Shown: positions 51,156 to 61,515 of the stretch, in pieces
Layout: every line of letters starts with the position of its first letter
How positions within the stretch are numbered: the stretch's first letter is position 1
Assembly: GCF_046159835.1 (NCBI RefSeq)
Contig: NZ_JBJXCY010000001.1
Coordinates: forward strand, 806,001-870,000
Length of the DNA: 64,000 nucleotides
Direction of reading: 5' to 3'
DNA from: JACKJK01 sp046159835
Lineage (GTDB): Bacteria; Pseudomonadota; Alphaproteobacteria; Rhizobiales; Tepidamorphaceae
Notes under the pieces: model-generated
The model's input: only the letters and a program-made list of their open reading frames with translations
What the model was told of the DNA's origin: nothing
The model's database searches: none
Program-made: the position numbers and the translations under genes

Positions 51156-51782
51156 ATGCCCGCAACCCCCGCAATCGTCTTCGATGTCGGCAACGTGCTG
51201 CTCGACTGGCAGCCGGAGCGCATCTACCACAAGACCTTTCCCGATGAGGCCGAGCGTGCCCGCTTCATGGCAGACGTGGTGCCGCTCTCCTGGCACGAGA
51301 AGCAGGATGCGGGCCGCACGCTTGCGGACGGAATCGCAGAACGCGTCGCGCTGTTTCCGCAGCACGAAGAGCCGATCCGCGATTTCTACCGACGCTGGCT
51401 CGACACCATCGTCGGCGAGATCCCCGGCACGGTGAAGGTGCTGGAGGACCTCATCGAGCAGGGTTACCCGGTCCACGCCATCACCAATTTCTCCGCCGAG
51501 CTCTGGCCGCTGACGGTCGAGGCATATCCCTTTCTCGGCTGGTTCGGGGTGACGGTGGTGTCGGGGCAGGAGCGGGTGCTGAAGCCCGATCCGGCAATCT
51601 TCAACCTGCTGCTGGATCGCACCGGGCTTGCCGCTAGCGACTGCATCTTCATCGACGACCGGTCGGACAATTGCGAAGCCGCGCGCGCGCTCGGTTTCCG
51701 GGCAATCGAGTTCACCCGCCCAGAGACCCTGAGCATGGACTTGGTGCGCGAAGGCGTGCGATTGCCCATCGAATTGGCCTGA
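51156..51782 (+). CDS. HAD-family phosphatase, YihX-like
   Basis: A 208-residue HAD hydrolase of the YihX/2-haloacid dehalogenase-like branch. Motif I is IVFDVGNVLLDWQP (nucleophile and general acid replaced as DVGN, common in this branch), motif II is the threonine in HAITNFSAE, and motif III/IV is KPDPAIFNLLL...CIFIDDRSDNCEAA. YihX acts on glucose-1-phosphate in E. coli, but other substrates are likely here. It follows the terminator and is 195 bases before cysS. Confidence 0.87.
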   Translation: MPATPAIVFDVGNVLLDWQPERIYHKTFPDEAERARFMADVVPLSWHEKQDAGRTLADGIAERVALFPQHEEPIRDFYRRWLDTIVGEIPGTVKVLEDLIEQGYPVHAITNFSAELWPLTVEAYPFLGWFGVTVVSGQERVLKPDPAIFNLLLDRTGLAASDCIFIDDRSDNCEAARALGFRAIEFTRPETLSMDLVREGVRLPIELA

Positions 51783-51977
51783 GCGCCAATCCGCGCTTGA
51801 TTTTTTAACTCCTCTCTGCGCAATCTCCGGCCCATGACGGCGACACGCAACATTTGCATTTGCGGGATCATTATCGGCTAGCGACACGCTGGCCCGGCCG
51901 TTTTCGTCTGCACGACAACTTCAGGAAACGAACGCTGGGCCAGCCGGCGGCGCTTGCGCGTTCTTGAAGGAAACGAC

Positions 51978-53338
<1,361 letters not shown>

Positions 53339-53342
<4 letters not shown>

Positions 53343-53827
53343 GCGCAAGTTTCACCCTGCGCCGGTATGTCGAAGCCGACCTCGACGCGGTGCTGCGCGT
53401 GTTTCGCGACAGTGTCGGCACGCTTGCCGCGGAGCATTACGACGCGGACCAGCGCGCGGCCTGGCAATCGGCGGCAGACGATGGCGCAGCCTTCGGCGCG
53501 CGGTTTGACGGCCTGTCGATGCTGGTTGCCGAACGGGACGGCGAGATCGTCGGCTTTGCCGGCCGCGCCGGCAACCTGATCGACTTTCTCTTCGTCGCGC
53601 CGCAGGCCGCACGTACCGGCATCGCCTCCGCGCTCTACGCAGCCCTTGAGGCCGAGGCGCTCGACGCGGGCGAGGACATGCTCACCACGGAAGCAAGCCA
53701 CGCCGCGCGCTCGTTCTTCGAGGGTCAGGGCTTCACGTTCGTGCGCGAAAACCGGCGCGAGCGAAACGGCGTGGTGCTGACAAACAACACGATGACCAAG
53801 CCTCTCGCGCAGAAGGTGCCGGCATGA
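53339..53827 (+). CDS. GNAT-family N-acetyltransferase
   Basis: A 162-residue single-domain acetyltransferase. The fold is seen as FTLRRYVEADLDAVLRVFRDSVG, MLVAERDGEIVGFAGRAG, IDFLFVAPQAARTGIASALYAALEAEA (acetyl-CoA loop) and ARSFFEGQGFTFVRENRRERNGV. The last phrases resemble the YafP/ElaA-like subgroup. Its ATG overlaps the cysS stop and its stop overlaps the next GFA start, so it is coupled on both sides. Substrate unknown. Confidence 0.88.
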
Positions 53828-54333
53828 GCGATGATCTGAACAAGGGGCCGTTCACCGGCGGCTGCCAGTGCGGCGCGATCCGCTACCGGGTCGAAGGTCC
53901 GCTGACCCACGCCCATGTCTGCCATTGCCGCATGTGCCAGAAGGCGGCAGGCAATTACTTCATGCCGCTCGCCAATGCGCAGAAGGCGGACTTCTCGTTG
54001 ACGCGCGGCACACTCTCGGTGTTCTCCTCGTCGCGCGATGTCGAGCGCGGCTTCTGCGCGAAGTGCGGCACGCCGCTGACCTTCGACACGGTCTCCGCGC
54101 CGCACCTCAACCTCGTGCTCGGCTCGCTGGACGATCCTGCGAGCGTCAAGCCGCAGATGCAGTACGGCACGGAATCGAAGATGCCGTGGCTCGCCGGTCT
54201 CGACACGCTCCCGGCCGAGGCGACCGAGGACAGCCCCGACCAGGACGGCGTCCCGCTGGAGGTCATCCAGCAGTCGAACAGCCAGCACCCCGACCACGAC
54301 ACGGACAACTGGCCGCCGGAGGACCGGACATGA
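53824..54333 (+). CDS. GFA-family zinc protein, first of a tandem pair
   Basis: A 169-residue GFA protein with the cysteine groups GGCQCGAIRYR, CHCRMCQKAAG and FCAKCGTPLTF, and a C-terminal part ending QHPDHDTDNWPPEDRT. The same tail recurs in the following frameshifted gene, showing recent tandem duplication. Start and stop overlap both neighbours in ATGA. A role in handling a glutathione adduct is suggested by the family name only. Confidence 0.87.
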   Translation: MSDDLNKGPFTGGCQCGAIRYRVEGPLTHAHVCHCRMCQKAAGNYFMPLANAQKADFSLTRGTLSVFSSSRDVERGFCAKCGTPLTFDTVSAPHLNLVLGSLDDPASVKPQMQYGTESKMPWLAGLDTLPAEATEDSPDQDGVPLEVIQQSNSQHPDHDTDNWPPEDRT

Positions 54334-54816
54334 GCGAACACGTCAGCGGCGGATGCCAGTGCGGCGCGGTGCGCTACCGCGCAACCTCCCTTGGCCGTGC
54401 GTCCATCTGTCATTGCCGCATGTGCCAGAAGGCGTTCGGCGCGTTCTACGGCCCGCTGGTGACGGCGCATGCGCTCGAATGGACCCGTGGCGCGCCGAAG
54501 TGGTTCCGCAGTTCCAATAAGGGTGCGCCGTGGCTTCTGCGAGGCCTGTGGCACGCCCCTGTCATTCGACTACGGCGGCGAGATGGAGGTTTCCATCGGT
54601 TCGCTCGATGACCCGACGCTTGCCGCCCCGGCCATACAGGTCAACGCCGAGCCGCGGCTGCCTTTCGTCGATGGCCTTGCCGACCTGCCGCACCGCAAGA
54701 GCGAGGACGAGCCGAAGATCGCCGAGTTCATGGCCGGCATCATCAGCTACCAGCACCCCGACCACGACACGAACGAATGGCCGCCGAAGGACGGGCGGCC
54801 GGAGGACGAGCTATGA
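54330..54816 (+). pseudogene. GFA-family gene interrupted by a +1 frameshift
   Basis: The first part starts with ATG at 54330 and reads GGCQCGAVRYR, CHCRMCQKAFG and ALEWTRGAPKWFRSSNK. It then loses the frame and would stop at 54609-54611. The matching second part lies in another frame: RRGFCEACGTPLSF, SIGSLDDP and the tail QHPDHDTNEWPPKDG, ending at 54816. One extra G in the GGG run at 54521-54523 explains the break, since removing it restores an uninterrupted 161-residue paralogue of the preceding gene. The cause could be a true mutation or a sequencing error. The stop overlaps the cimA start. Confidence 0.85.
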
Positions 54817-56426
54817 CGCGAGACCGCATCTACCTGTTCGACACGACGCTGCGCGACGGCGCGCAGACGCCGGGCATCGACTTCTCGCTGGAAGACAAGC
54901 TTCAGATCATCGCCATGCTGGAACGGCTCGGCGTGGACTACATCGAGGGCGGCTACCCAGGCGCGAACCCGCTAGACACGGCGCTGTTCTCCAAGAAGCG
55001 CACGGCGAAGGCGAAGCTGACCGCCTTTGGAATGACCAAGCGCGCGGGCCGCTCGCTCTCCAATGATCCCGGTCTTGCCGCGACGCTGGAGGCGGAAGCC
55101 GACGCGGTCTGCCTCGTCGCCAAGTCGTGGGACTTCCATGTCCGCGTGGCGCTGGGGACGACCAACGAGGAAAACCTCGTTTCCATCACCCAGTCGGTCG
55201 AGGCCGTCGTCGCGAAGGGCCGCGAGGCGATGATCGACTGCGAGCATTTCTTCGATGGCTACAAGGCCAATCCGGATTACGCCATCGCCTGCGCCAAGGC
55301 GGCCTACGACGCCGGTGCGCGCTGGGTCGTGCTGTGCGACACCAATGGCGGCACGCTGCCCGGCGAAGTGCGGGAGATCGTGACGGCGGTCGCGCAGCAC
55401 GTCCCCGGCGACCACCTCGGCATTCACACCCACGACGACACCGGCCACGCCATCGCCAATTCGCTGGCGGCGGTGGAGGCCGGCGTGCGGCAGGTGCAGG
55501 GCACGCTGAACGGCATCGGCGAGCGCTGCGGCAACGCCAACCTCGTCTCGCTCATCCCCACGCTGATGTTGAAGGATGCCTATGCCGCGCGCTTCGAGAC
55601 AGGCGTGAGCGAGAAACAACTCGCGCAGGTTTCCAACGTCAGCCACACCTTCGACGAGTTGCTCAACCGCGCGCCCAATCGGCAGGCGCCATATGTCGGC
55701 CAGAGCGCGTTCGCGACCAAGGCCGGCATTCATGCGTCTGCCATCGCGAAAGACCCGACGACATACGAGCATGTCGATCCGTCCGCAGTTGGCAACGCCC
55801 GCCGCCTGCTGGTGTCGGACCAGGCCGGCAAGTCGAACCTGCTGGTCGAACTGGACCGGCTCGGCATCCAGGTCGCCAAGGACGATCCGCGCCTGGCCTC
55901 GCTTCTGGAAACCGTGAAGGAGCGCGAGGCGGAGGGCTGGGCCTATGAAGCCGCCGACGCGTCGTTTGCACTGCTTGCGCGCCGCAGGCTCGGCCAGCTT
56001 CCCCGCTTCTTCGACGTGCAGTCTTTCCGGGTCATGGTCGAGCGCCGCCACAACGCGGTGGGCGAACTCATCACCGTGTCGGAAGCGGTCGTGAAGGTGG
56101 ACGTGGACGGCGAACTGTTGATGTCGGTGGGCGAGGGCAACGGCCCGGTCAATGCCCTCGACATGGCGCTGCGCAAGGACCTTGGACGCTACCAGCGCTT
56201 CATCGAGGACCTCGAACTCACGGACTACAAGGTGCGCATCCTCGATGGCGGTACGGGTGCGACGACCCGGGTTCTCATCGAGAGCCGCGACAGCGACGGC
56301 ACGCGCTGGACGACCGTCGGCGTGTCATCGAACATCGTCGACGCCTCGTTCCAGGCGCTGATCGATTCCGTCACCTACAAGCTGCTGCGCGATGGCGCGG
56401 CCCCGGCGGAAGAAGCCGCCGCCTGA
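54813..56426 (+). CDS. cimA: citramalate synthase
   Basis: A 537-residue enzyme of the HMGL/isopropylmalate synthase family that condenses pyruvate and acetyl-CoA to citramalate, a threonine-independent route to isoleucine. The N-terminal barrel has LFDTTLRDGAQTPGIDF, the metal-binding IHTHDDTGHAIANSL and NGIGERCGNANLVSLIP. The C-terminal LeuA-dimer-like domain (residues about 410-530) binds feedback inhibitors in this family. The ATG overlaps the end of the broken GFA gene, so its expression may suffer from that frameshift. A homocitrate or isopropylmalate role is less likely given the length and motifs. Confidence 0.9.
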   Translation: MTRDRIYLFDTTLRDGAQTPGIDFSLEDKLQIIAMLERLGVDYIEGGYPGANPLDTALFSKKRTAKAKLTAFGMTKRAGRSLSNDPGLAATLEAEADAVCLVAKSWDFHVRVALGTTNEENLVSITQSVEAVVAKGREAMIDCEHFFDGYKANPDYAIACAKAAYDAGARWVVLCDTNGGTLPGEVREIVTAVAQHVPGDHLGIHTHDDTGHAIANSLAAVEAGVRQVQGTLNGIGERCGNANLVSLIPTLMLKDAYAARFETGVSEKQLAQVSNVSHTFDELLNRAPNRQAPYVGQSAFATKAGIHASAIAKDPTTYEHVDPSAVGNARRLLVSDQAGKSNLLVELDRLGIQVAKDDPRLASLLETVKEREAEGWAYEAADASFALLARRRLGQLPRFFDVQSFRVMVERRHNAVGELITVSEAVVKVDVDGELLMSVGEGNGPVNALDMALRKDLGRYQRFIEDLELTDYKVRILDGGTGATTRVLIESRDSDGTRWTTVGVSSNIVDASFQALIDSVTYKLLRDGAAPAEEAAA

Positions 56427-56444
56427 GGCCGGGCCTGCGGTTGC

Positions 56445-57044
56445 TCACATCTTCTGCGGCACGATCCCGTTCGTCTCGCGGTCGGCGATCCGGTCGAGTT
56501 CGGCGTGGATCAGCGGCAGGATGTCGTCAGCCGTCGTTGCCACGAGATAGTGCGCCATCAGCCCGGGGCGGATGAAGGACTGCTCCTGCATGTGGTCCAG
56601 CAGGCGCAGCAGCGGGTCCCAGAACCCGTCGATGTTGGCGATGACGACCGGCTTGGTGTGCTGTCCGAGCTGGCCCCAGGTCAGCATCTCGATCAGTTCT
56701 TCCAGCGTGCCGATGCCGCCGGGCAGCGCGACGAACGCGTCGGCGTTTTCGAACATCAGGCGCTTTCTTTCGTGCATGTCGCTGGTGACGACGAGGTCCT
56801 GCACCTCGCGCAGCATCCGCTCGCGCGACTTGAGAAACTCCGGGATGATGCCGAGTACCTTGCCGCCATCGTCCAGCACCGCCTTGGCGACGATTCCCAT
56901 CAGCCCAAGCCCGCCACCGCCATAGACGAGGCGGATGTCGTTGTCCGCCAGCATGGCACCGAATCGCTTCGCGGCATCGGCATAGGCAGCGTTTTCACCT
57001 GCTCCGGACCCGCAATAGACGCAAATACTGCTGATATCGCTCAT
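56445..57044 (-). CDS. LOG-family protein (TIGR00730)
   Basis: A 199-residue Rossmann-type protein with the PGGxGTxxE motif (FVALPGGIGTLEELIEML) and the N-terminal SICVYCGSGAGENAAY. Members release cytokinin-like bases from nucleoside 5'-monophosphates or act as AMP/pyrimidine nucleosidases. The second motif MHERKRLMFENAD is intact. I chose the ATG at 57044, where family proteins start; an ATG at 57068 would add eight residues. It is convergent with cimA, 18 bases apart, and divergent from the LysM gene. Confidence 0.9.
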   Translation of the reverse strand: MSDISSICVYCGSGAGENAAYADAAKRFGAMLADNDIRLVYGGGGLGLMGIVAKAVLDDGGKVLGIIPEFLKSRERMLREVQDLVVTSDMHERKRLMFENADAFVALPGGIGTLEELIEMLTWGQLGQHTKPVVIANIDGFWDPLLRLLDHMQEQSFIRPGLMAHYLVATTADDILPLIHAELDRIADRETNGIVPQKM

Positions 57045-57203
57045 AAAAAAGTCGGTTTCCCTCTCCATTACGCCACGGAATGCGTGACACGGCCCTGACC
57101 ACCAAGTAGGACTTGAGCAGGGGTTTTGCCGCGATGTGACCATCAGCGACCTGTTTGCGCAACGCATTGCGCGGCAATCGTGGCCAGCGAAAGGTGAACG
57201 GAC

Positions 57204-59420
57204 ATGAACTCATCCCAACTGCGGGGCCTGTTTGGACTTCTCGGCGTCGTCGCGGTGATCGTCGCCGGCATTCTTCTGTACCAGCAGAAATCTGCCGGAA
57301 CGAACGGTGACGAAGCCCAGCAGGCTGCAGTGCCCGCACAGGGTGACGCGTCCGGTTCAGGCGACGGCGCAAGCGCCGATGCCGGGTCTTCATCCGATGC
57401 CGCCGATGCACCATCCGGTGACACCGCCGAAGCCGCAAAGCCCGCGATGGCACCCGAACTCGACATCGTGCGCGTCGATCCCGACGGCAGCATGGTGGTG
57501 GCCGGCCGCGCAGGCCCCGGCGAGGAAATCGACGTTATCGTCGATGACGAGGTCGTCGAGACGCTGACCGCCGACGTGGCCGGCGAATTTGCAACCGTCC
57601 TGCCCGGTCCGCTCGATGCGGGCACCCACTCGCTGACGCTTCGTTCACGCACCGAAGGCAGCACGGTCGCCACCGCCGGCAAGGAAGAAGTCGCCATCGA
57701 GATCACCGGCGACGGCCAGCCGCCGCTCGTGGTGGTGCAGTCCGACGACGCGCCGCCGCAGGTGCTGCAGACGCCCGGTGGCGAAGAACAGCAGCTTGCC
57801 GCCGCTGGCGAGGCAACCGGCGAGGACAGCTCCGGTGATGCCGCCGAACCGGCTGCGTCCGCTGATGCCGGCGCTGATGCGGCCACCGACCCCGCCGCGA
57901 CGGACACCGCGACCGGCGACACGGCCACCGGCGATACGTCAACCAGCGACACGGCGACCAGTGGCACCGCCGATCAGCAGCTCGCCGATGCTGGTGAGGC
58001 GACCGGCGAGGATCGCTCCGACGATGCGAGTGCTCCCGAAGCTTCCGGCGACGCCGCGTCAGGTTCCGACGCTGCCGCGCCTTCCGAAGAACAGCAGGTC
58101 GCATCAGCCGACGAGCCTGCCGATGCTGCGTCGGGTGATGCCAACGCCGGTGCCAGCGCAGATGCTGCCGCCAATGCGCAGGGTTCCGATGCCGCCGATC
58201 AGCAGCTTGCCGAGGCAGGCGAGGCGACCGGCGAAGACCGCGCCGCCGATGACGCGAACGCTGCACCCGCAACGGCGCAGGACGAGCCAAAGGTCTATAT
58301 CCGCGCCTTCGAGGTTGCGCCCGCCGACGCCGATGGCGTCAACGAACTCGCGCTGGTGGGTGAAGCACCCCCCGACTCGGTGCTGCGCATCTACGTGGAC
58401 GACGAGCACGCGGGCGATGCCCGTGCCGACGAGAACGGCCGCTGGGCGTTGAATGTGCGCCGTCCGCTGCCGCCCGGCCGCCACGCCGTGCGTGCCGACA
58501 TGCTCGGCGAGGCCGATGCCACTGTCGTGGCGCGCGCACAGGTCCGCTTCGACCGCGTCGAACTGGTCGCCAGCGACGATACGCCGAAGGCGCCCGCGCT
58601 TCAGCCCGGCGGCGGCGCAGACGATCAAGCCGCGTCTGGTGATGCCCCGCAGTCCGGATCCGATGGCACCATGGACATGGCCGCAGCCGATGCCGGCGAC
58701 AACGCCGCAGCAGGCGAAGGCGATGCCGCTCAGACCGCAGCACCGTCGGTTCCCGCAGGCGATGAAGCGCAGAGCCAGGACTCGCAGACGATGGCGCTGT
58801 CGTCCGGCGGCAATGGCGACACGTCGAGCGCCACGCGGGACGACAATACTGCTGCCGCACAGGGGGATGGCTCGGCCTCCGGGTCCGATGGCAACGCAGC
58901 CTCCGGCACCATGACGGCACCGCCCCCGGCACCGATTGCAGAGGGCACCGAGAACCTCGCGTCAGACGAAGCGATGCCCGGCACGACCCAGTCCGGTGAT
59001 ACCCAGTCCGGTGACGCGATGGCGAATGCCGATGCAGGCCGCGATTCAGCCGGGACTGCCGCCAGCGGTGATGCCAGCGGCACGATGGCCTCCGGCACGG
59101 AGCCCGCGACAGGCGACGCTGCTGCCGGCACCGATACGCAGGTGGCAGCAGCCGACAGCGGTGCAGACACCGACACGGCGCGGGTTGCCGTTGGCGATGC
59201 GCCCGGCTCCGGCACCGCAGACGTTCAGGCCGACGGCGTGCGCACGCGCGTTGCCATCGAGCGCGGCGATGCCCTGTGGCGGATCGCGCGGCGTGTCTAC
59301 GGCCGTGGCGTCGAGTACACGCTGATCTTCGAGGCCAATCGCGGCCAGATCGATGATCCCGATCTCATCTTCCCCGGACAGGTCTTCACCATCCCGGTCA
59401 TGGAAGACGAAAAGAACTGA
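57204..59420 (+). CDS. Ala/Asp-rich membrane-anchored LysM protein
   Basis: A 738-residue protein with one N-terminal membrane segment (LRGLFGLLGVVAVIVAGILLY, residues 6-26) and a C-terminal LysM domain (about residues 680-735, RVAIERGDALWRIARRVYGRG...YTLIFEANRGQI...LIFPGQVFTIP) for binding peptidoglycan. Between them are two Ig-like or beta-sandwich segments (near 86-180 and 352-460, each with a DDE/DDEHAG loop and a P-G-H turn) separated by long low-complexity Ala/Asp/Gly/Thr stretches. The phrase QQLAxAGEATGED occurs three times. The family resembles Rhizobiales LysM proteins of unknown function. It likely spans the periplasm to the wall. Confidence 0.82.
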   Translation: MNSSQLRGLFGLLGVVAVIVAGILLYQQKSAGTNGDEAQQAAVPAQGDASGSGDGASADAGSSSDAADAPSGDTAEAAKPAMAPELDIVRVDPDGSMVVAGRAGPGEEIDVIVDDEVVETLTADVAGEFATVLPGPLDAGTHSLTLRSRTEGSTVATAGKEEVAIEITGDGQPPLVVVQSDDAPPQVLQTPGGEEQQLAAAGEATGEDSSGDAAEPAASADAGADAATDPAATDTATGDTATGDTSTSDTATSGTADQQLADAGEATGEDRSDDASAPEASGDAASGSDAAAPSEEQQVASADEPADAASGDANAGASADAAANAQGSDAADQQLAEAGEATGEDRAADDANAAPATAQDEPKVYIRAFEVAPADADGVNELALVGEAPPDSVLRIYVDDEHAGDARADENGRWALNVRRPLPPGRHAVRADMLGEADATVVARAQVRFDRVELVASDDTPKAPALQPGGGADDQAASGDAPQSGSDGTMDMAAADAGDNAAAGEGDAAQTAAPSVPAGDEAQSQDSQTMALSSGGNGDTSSATRDDNTAAAQGDGSASGSDGNAASGTMTAPPPAPIAEGTENLASDEAMPGTTQSGDTQSGDAMANADAGRDSAGTAASGDASGTMASGTEPATGDAAAGTDTQVAAADSGADTDTARVAVGDAPGSGTADVQADGVRTRVAIERGDALWRIARRVYGRGVEYTLIFEANRGQIDDPDLIFPGQVFTIPVMEDEKN
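57780..58254 (+). repeat. three near-identical repeat units inside the LysM gene
   Basis: Units of about 57 bases at 57783-57839, 57973-58029 and 58198-58254 encode QQLAAAGEATGED, QQLADAGEATGED and QQLAEAGEATGED with acidic flanks. A weaker partial copy starts near 58083 (EEQQVASADEP). The spacing is about 190 and 225 bases. They look like duplications within the low-complexity part. Confidence 0.75.
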
Positions 59421-59450
59421 CCTATCTGGTCAGGTCGAGACCCGCAGTCC

Positions 59451-59491
59451 GGGCCGCGGTCGCTTGATGCGAGCCGCGGCCCGACGCTTTT
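59451..59491 (+). terminator. terminator after the LysM gene
   Basis: GGGCCGCGG (59451-59459) pairs with CCGCGGCCC (59474-59482), with inner TCGC/GCGA pairing around TTGAT and a small bulge. GACGCTTTT follows. It lies 30 bases after the stop and before the ABC exporter gene. Confidence 0.75.
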
Positions 59492-59527
59492 GTCCCCCTG
59501 CTTGTCAGCCCCGATGAAGAACCGACT

Positions 59528-61435
59528 GTGAAACCCACCGATACCGAGCGTCAGTTTGACGGCAGCGGCAACGCGCTGCAGACCATCGTCCACCTGTGGC
59601 CGTACATCTGGCCGCAGAACCGCGCTGACCTGAAGAAGCGTGTGGCGCTGGCGCTTGTCCTGCTCGTCGTCTCCAAGATCCTGACCGTGCTGGTCCCCTA
59701 TGCCTACAAGTGGGCGGTGGATGCGCTTGAGTCCGGCAACGCCGCGGTGCCGGATGCCAACTGGATTCCCGGCCTGTCGGTGCCGATCTTCTTCGTCATC
59801 GCGTATGGCGTCGGCCGCTTCTCGGCGTTCGGCTTCCAGCAGATACGCGATGCGGTGTTTGCCCGCGTCGGCCAGCACGCGGTTCGCACGCTCGGCTACA
59901 AAACCTTCGAGCACCTGCACCGGTTGTCGCTGCGCTACCACCTGGAGCGGCGCACCGGCGGGCTGAGCCGTGTCATCGAGCGCGGCGTGAAGGGCATCGA
60001 GGTGATTGTGCGCTTCACCTTGCTGCAGACCATCCCGACCTTCATCGAGTTCGCCCTCGTCGCCGTCATCATCGCGTTCCAGTTCGGCCCGCTCTACCTG
60101 CTGACGCTGGTGGTGATGATGGCCGCCTACCTCGTCTTCACCGTCAAGGCGACGGAGTGGCGGATCGCCATTCGCCGCGCCATGAACGACTCCGACACCG
60201 AGGCGAACTCCAAGGCGGTTGACAGCCTGCTGAACTACGAGACGGTGAAATACTTCAACAACGAAGCGATGGAGTCCCGCCGCTTCGACAAGTCGATGCA
60301 GCGCTACGAGACCGCCGCCATTAAGACCTACGTCTCGCTCGCCTTCCTCAACGCCGGCCAGATGCTGATCTTCTCGGTTGGCATGCTGATCTGCATGTGG
60401 ATGTCCGCGCGCGAGGTGATGGCCGGCACCCAGACGCTCGGCGATTTCGTGATGATCAACGCGTTGCTGATCCAGCTCTATATCCCGCTGAACTTCATCG
60501 GCACGGTCTATCGCGAGATTAAGCAGGCGCTGGTCGACATCGAGCAGATGTTCCGCATTCTCGAGCAGAACCCTGAAGTCGCCGACAGGCCCGGCGCAAA
60601 GCCGCTGGTCGTCGAGAACGGCACCATCCGCTTCGAGGACGTTCGGTTTGCCTACAACCCGTCGCGGCAGATCCTGAAGGGCATCTCGTTCGAGGTGCCG
60701 GCCGGCAACACGGTCGCCATCGTCGGGCCGTCGGGCGCGGGCAAGTCGACAATCTCGCGCATCCTGTTCCGCTTCTACGACATCAACGGCGGGTCGGTGA
60801 CGATCGACGGGCAGGACATCCGCGACGTGACGCAGGAGAGCCTGCGCCGCGCCATCGGCATGGTTCCGCAGGATACCGTCCTGTTCAACGACACCGTACG
60901 CTACAACATTCGCTACGGGCGCACCGACGCGAGCGACGAGCAGATCGAGGAAGCCGCGCGGCTGGCGCAGATCGACCACTTCATCGAGACATTGCCGGAA
61001 GGCTACGACACGATGGTTGGCGAGCGCGGGCTGAAGCTGTCGGGCGGCGAGAAGCAGCGCGTCGCAATCGCCCGCACGATCCTCAAGGCCCCGCCGATCC
61101 TGATGCTGGACGAGGCGACCTCCGCGCTCGACAGCCACACGGAAAAGGAAATCCAGGCCGCACTCGACCATGTCGCCGAAGGCCGCACGACCATCGTCAT
61201 CGCGCACCGCCTCTCGACAGTCATCACCGCCGACGAGATCATCGTCCTGGAGAAGGGCGAGATCGTCGAACGCGGGACGCATGCCGACCTGATCGAGCGC
61301 GACGGCGTCTATGCCGGCATGTGGCGGCGCCAGCGCGAGGCGGACGAGGCGGCGGAGCGCCTGCGGCAGACCATGGAAGAGGACGCCGAAGGCTATCTCG
61401 CGCGGGATCGCATGGCAGCCCGCGACACACAGTGA
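59528..61435 (+). CDS. Atm1/HMT1-type ABC exporter
   Basis: A 635-residue fused ABC exporter with about six membrane helices (residues 40-330) and one ATPase domain. Walker A is GPSGAGKST near 402, the signature LSGGEKQR near 504 and Walker B ILMLDEAT near 525. The N-terminal extension and YNPSRQILKGISFEVPAGNTVAIVG match the Atm1/ABCB7 branch, which exports glutathione-linked sulfur species or heavy-metal complexes. The start is a GTG at 59528; the neighbouring ATG at 59514 runs into a stop after five codons. Confidence 0.92.
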   Translation: MKPTDTERQFDGSGNALQTIVHLWPYIWPQNRADLKKRVALALVLLVVSKILTVLVPYAYKWAVDALESGNAAVPDANWIPGLSVPIFFVIAYGVGRFSAFGFQQIRDAVFARVGQHAVRTLGYKTFEHLHRLSLRYHLERRTGGLSRVIERGVKGIEVIVRFTLLQTIPTFIEFALVAVIIAFQFGPLYLLTLVVMMAAYLVFTVKATEWRIAIRRAMNDSDTEANSKAVDSLLNYETVKYFNNEAMESRRFDKSMQRYETAAIKTYVSLAFLNAGQMLIFSVGMLICMWMSAREVMAGTQTLGDFVMINALLIQLYIPLNFIGTVYREIKQALVDIEQMFRILEQNPEVADRPGAKPLVVENGTIRFEDVRFAYNPSRQILKGISFEVPAGNTVAIVGPSGAGKSTISRILFRFYDINGGSVTIDGQDIRDVTQESLRRAIGMVPQDTVLFNDTVRYNIRYGRTDASDEQIEEAARLAQIDHFIETLPEGYDTMVGERGLKLSGGEKQRVAIARTILKAPPILMLDEATSALDSHTEKEIQAALDHVAEGRTTIVIAHRLSTVITADEIIVLEKGEIVERGTHADLIERDGVYAGMWRRQREADEAAERLRQTMEEDAEGYLARDRMAARDTQ

Positions 61436-61515
61436 CGCGGCGCCTCCTATCGACATTTGCCCCCTGCTGGGCTTAATTCACGCCCCACGGCCAACCCCGC
61501 GAGTCTCAGGCAAGC

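Noticed and set aside
54515..54530. Programmed ribosomal frameshift in the second GFA gene
   Set aside because: No slippery heptamer, stimulatory stem or upstream Shine-Dalgarno-like signal was seen, and the paralogue needs no shift; a mutation or error is simpler.
59297..61456. 719-codon reverse frame across the ABC exporter
   Set aside because: Shadow of a real gene with Walker A, signature and Walker B motifs on the forward strand.
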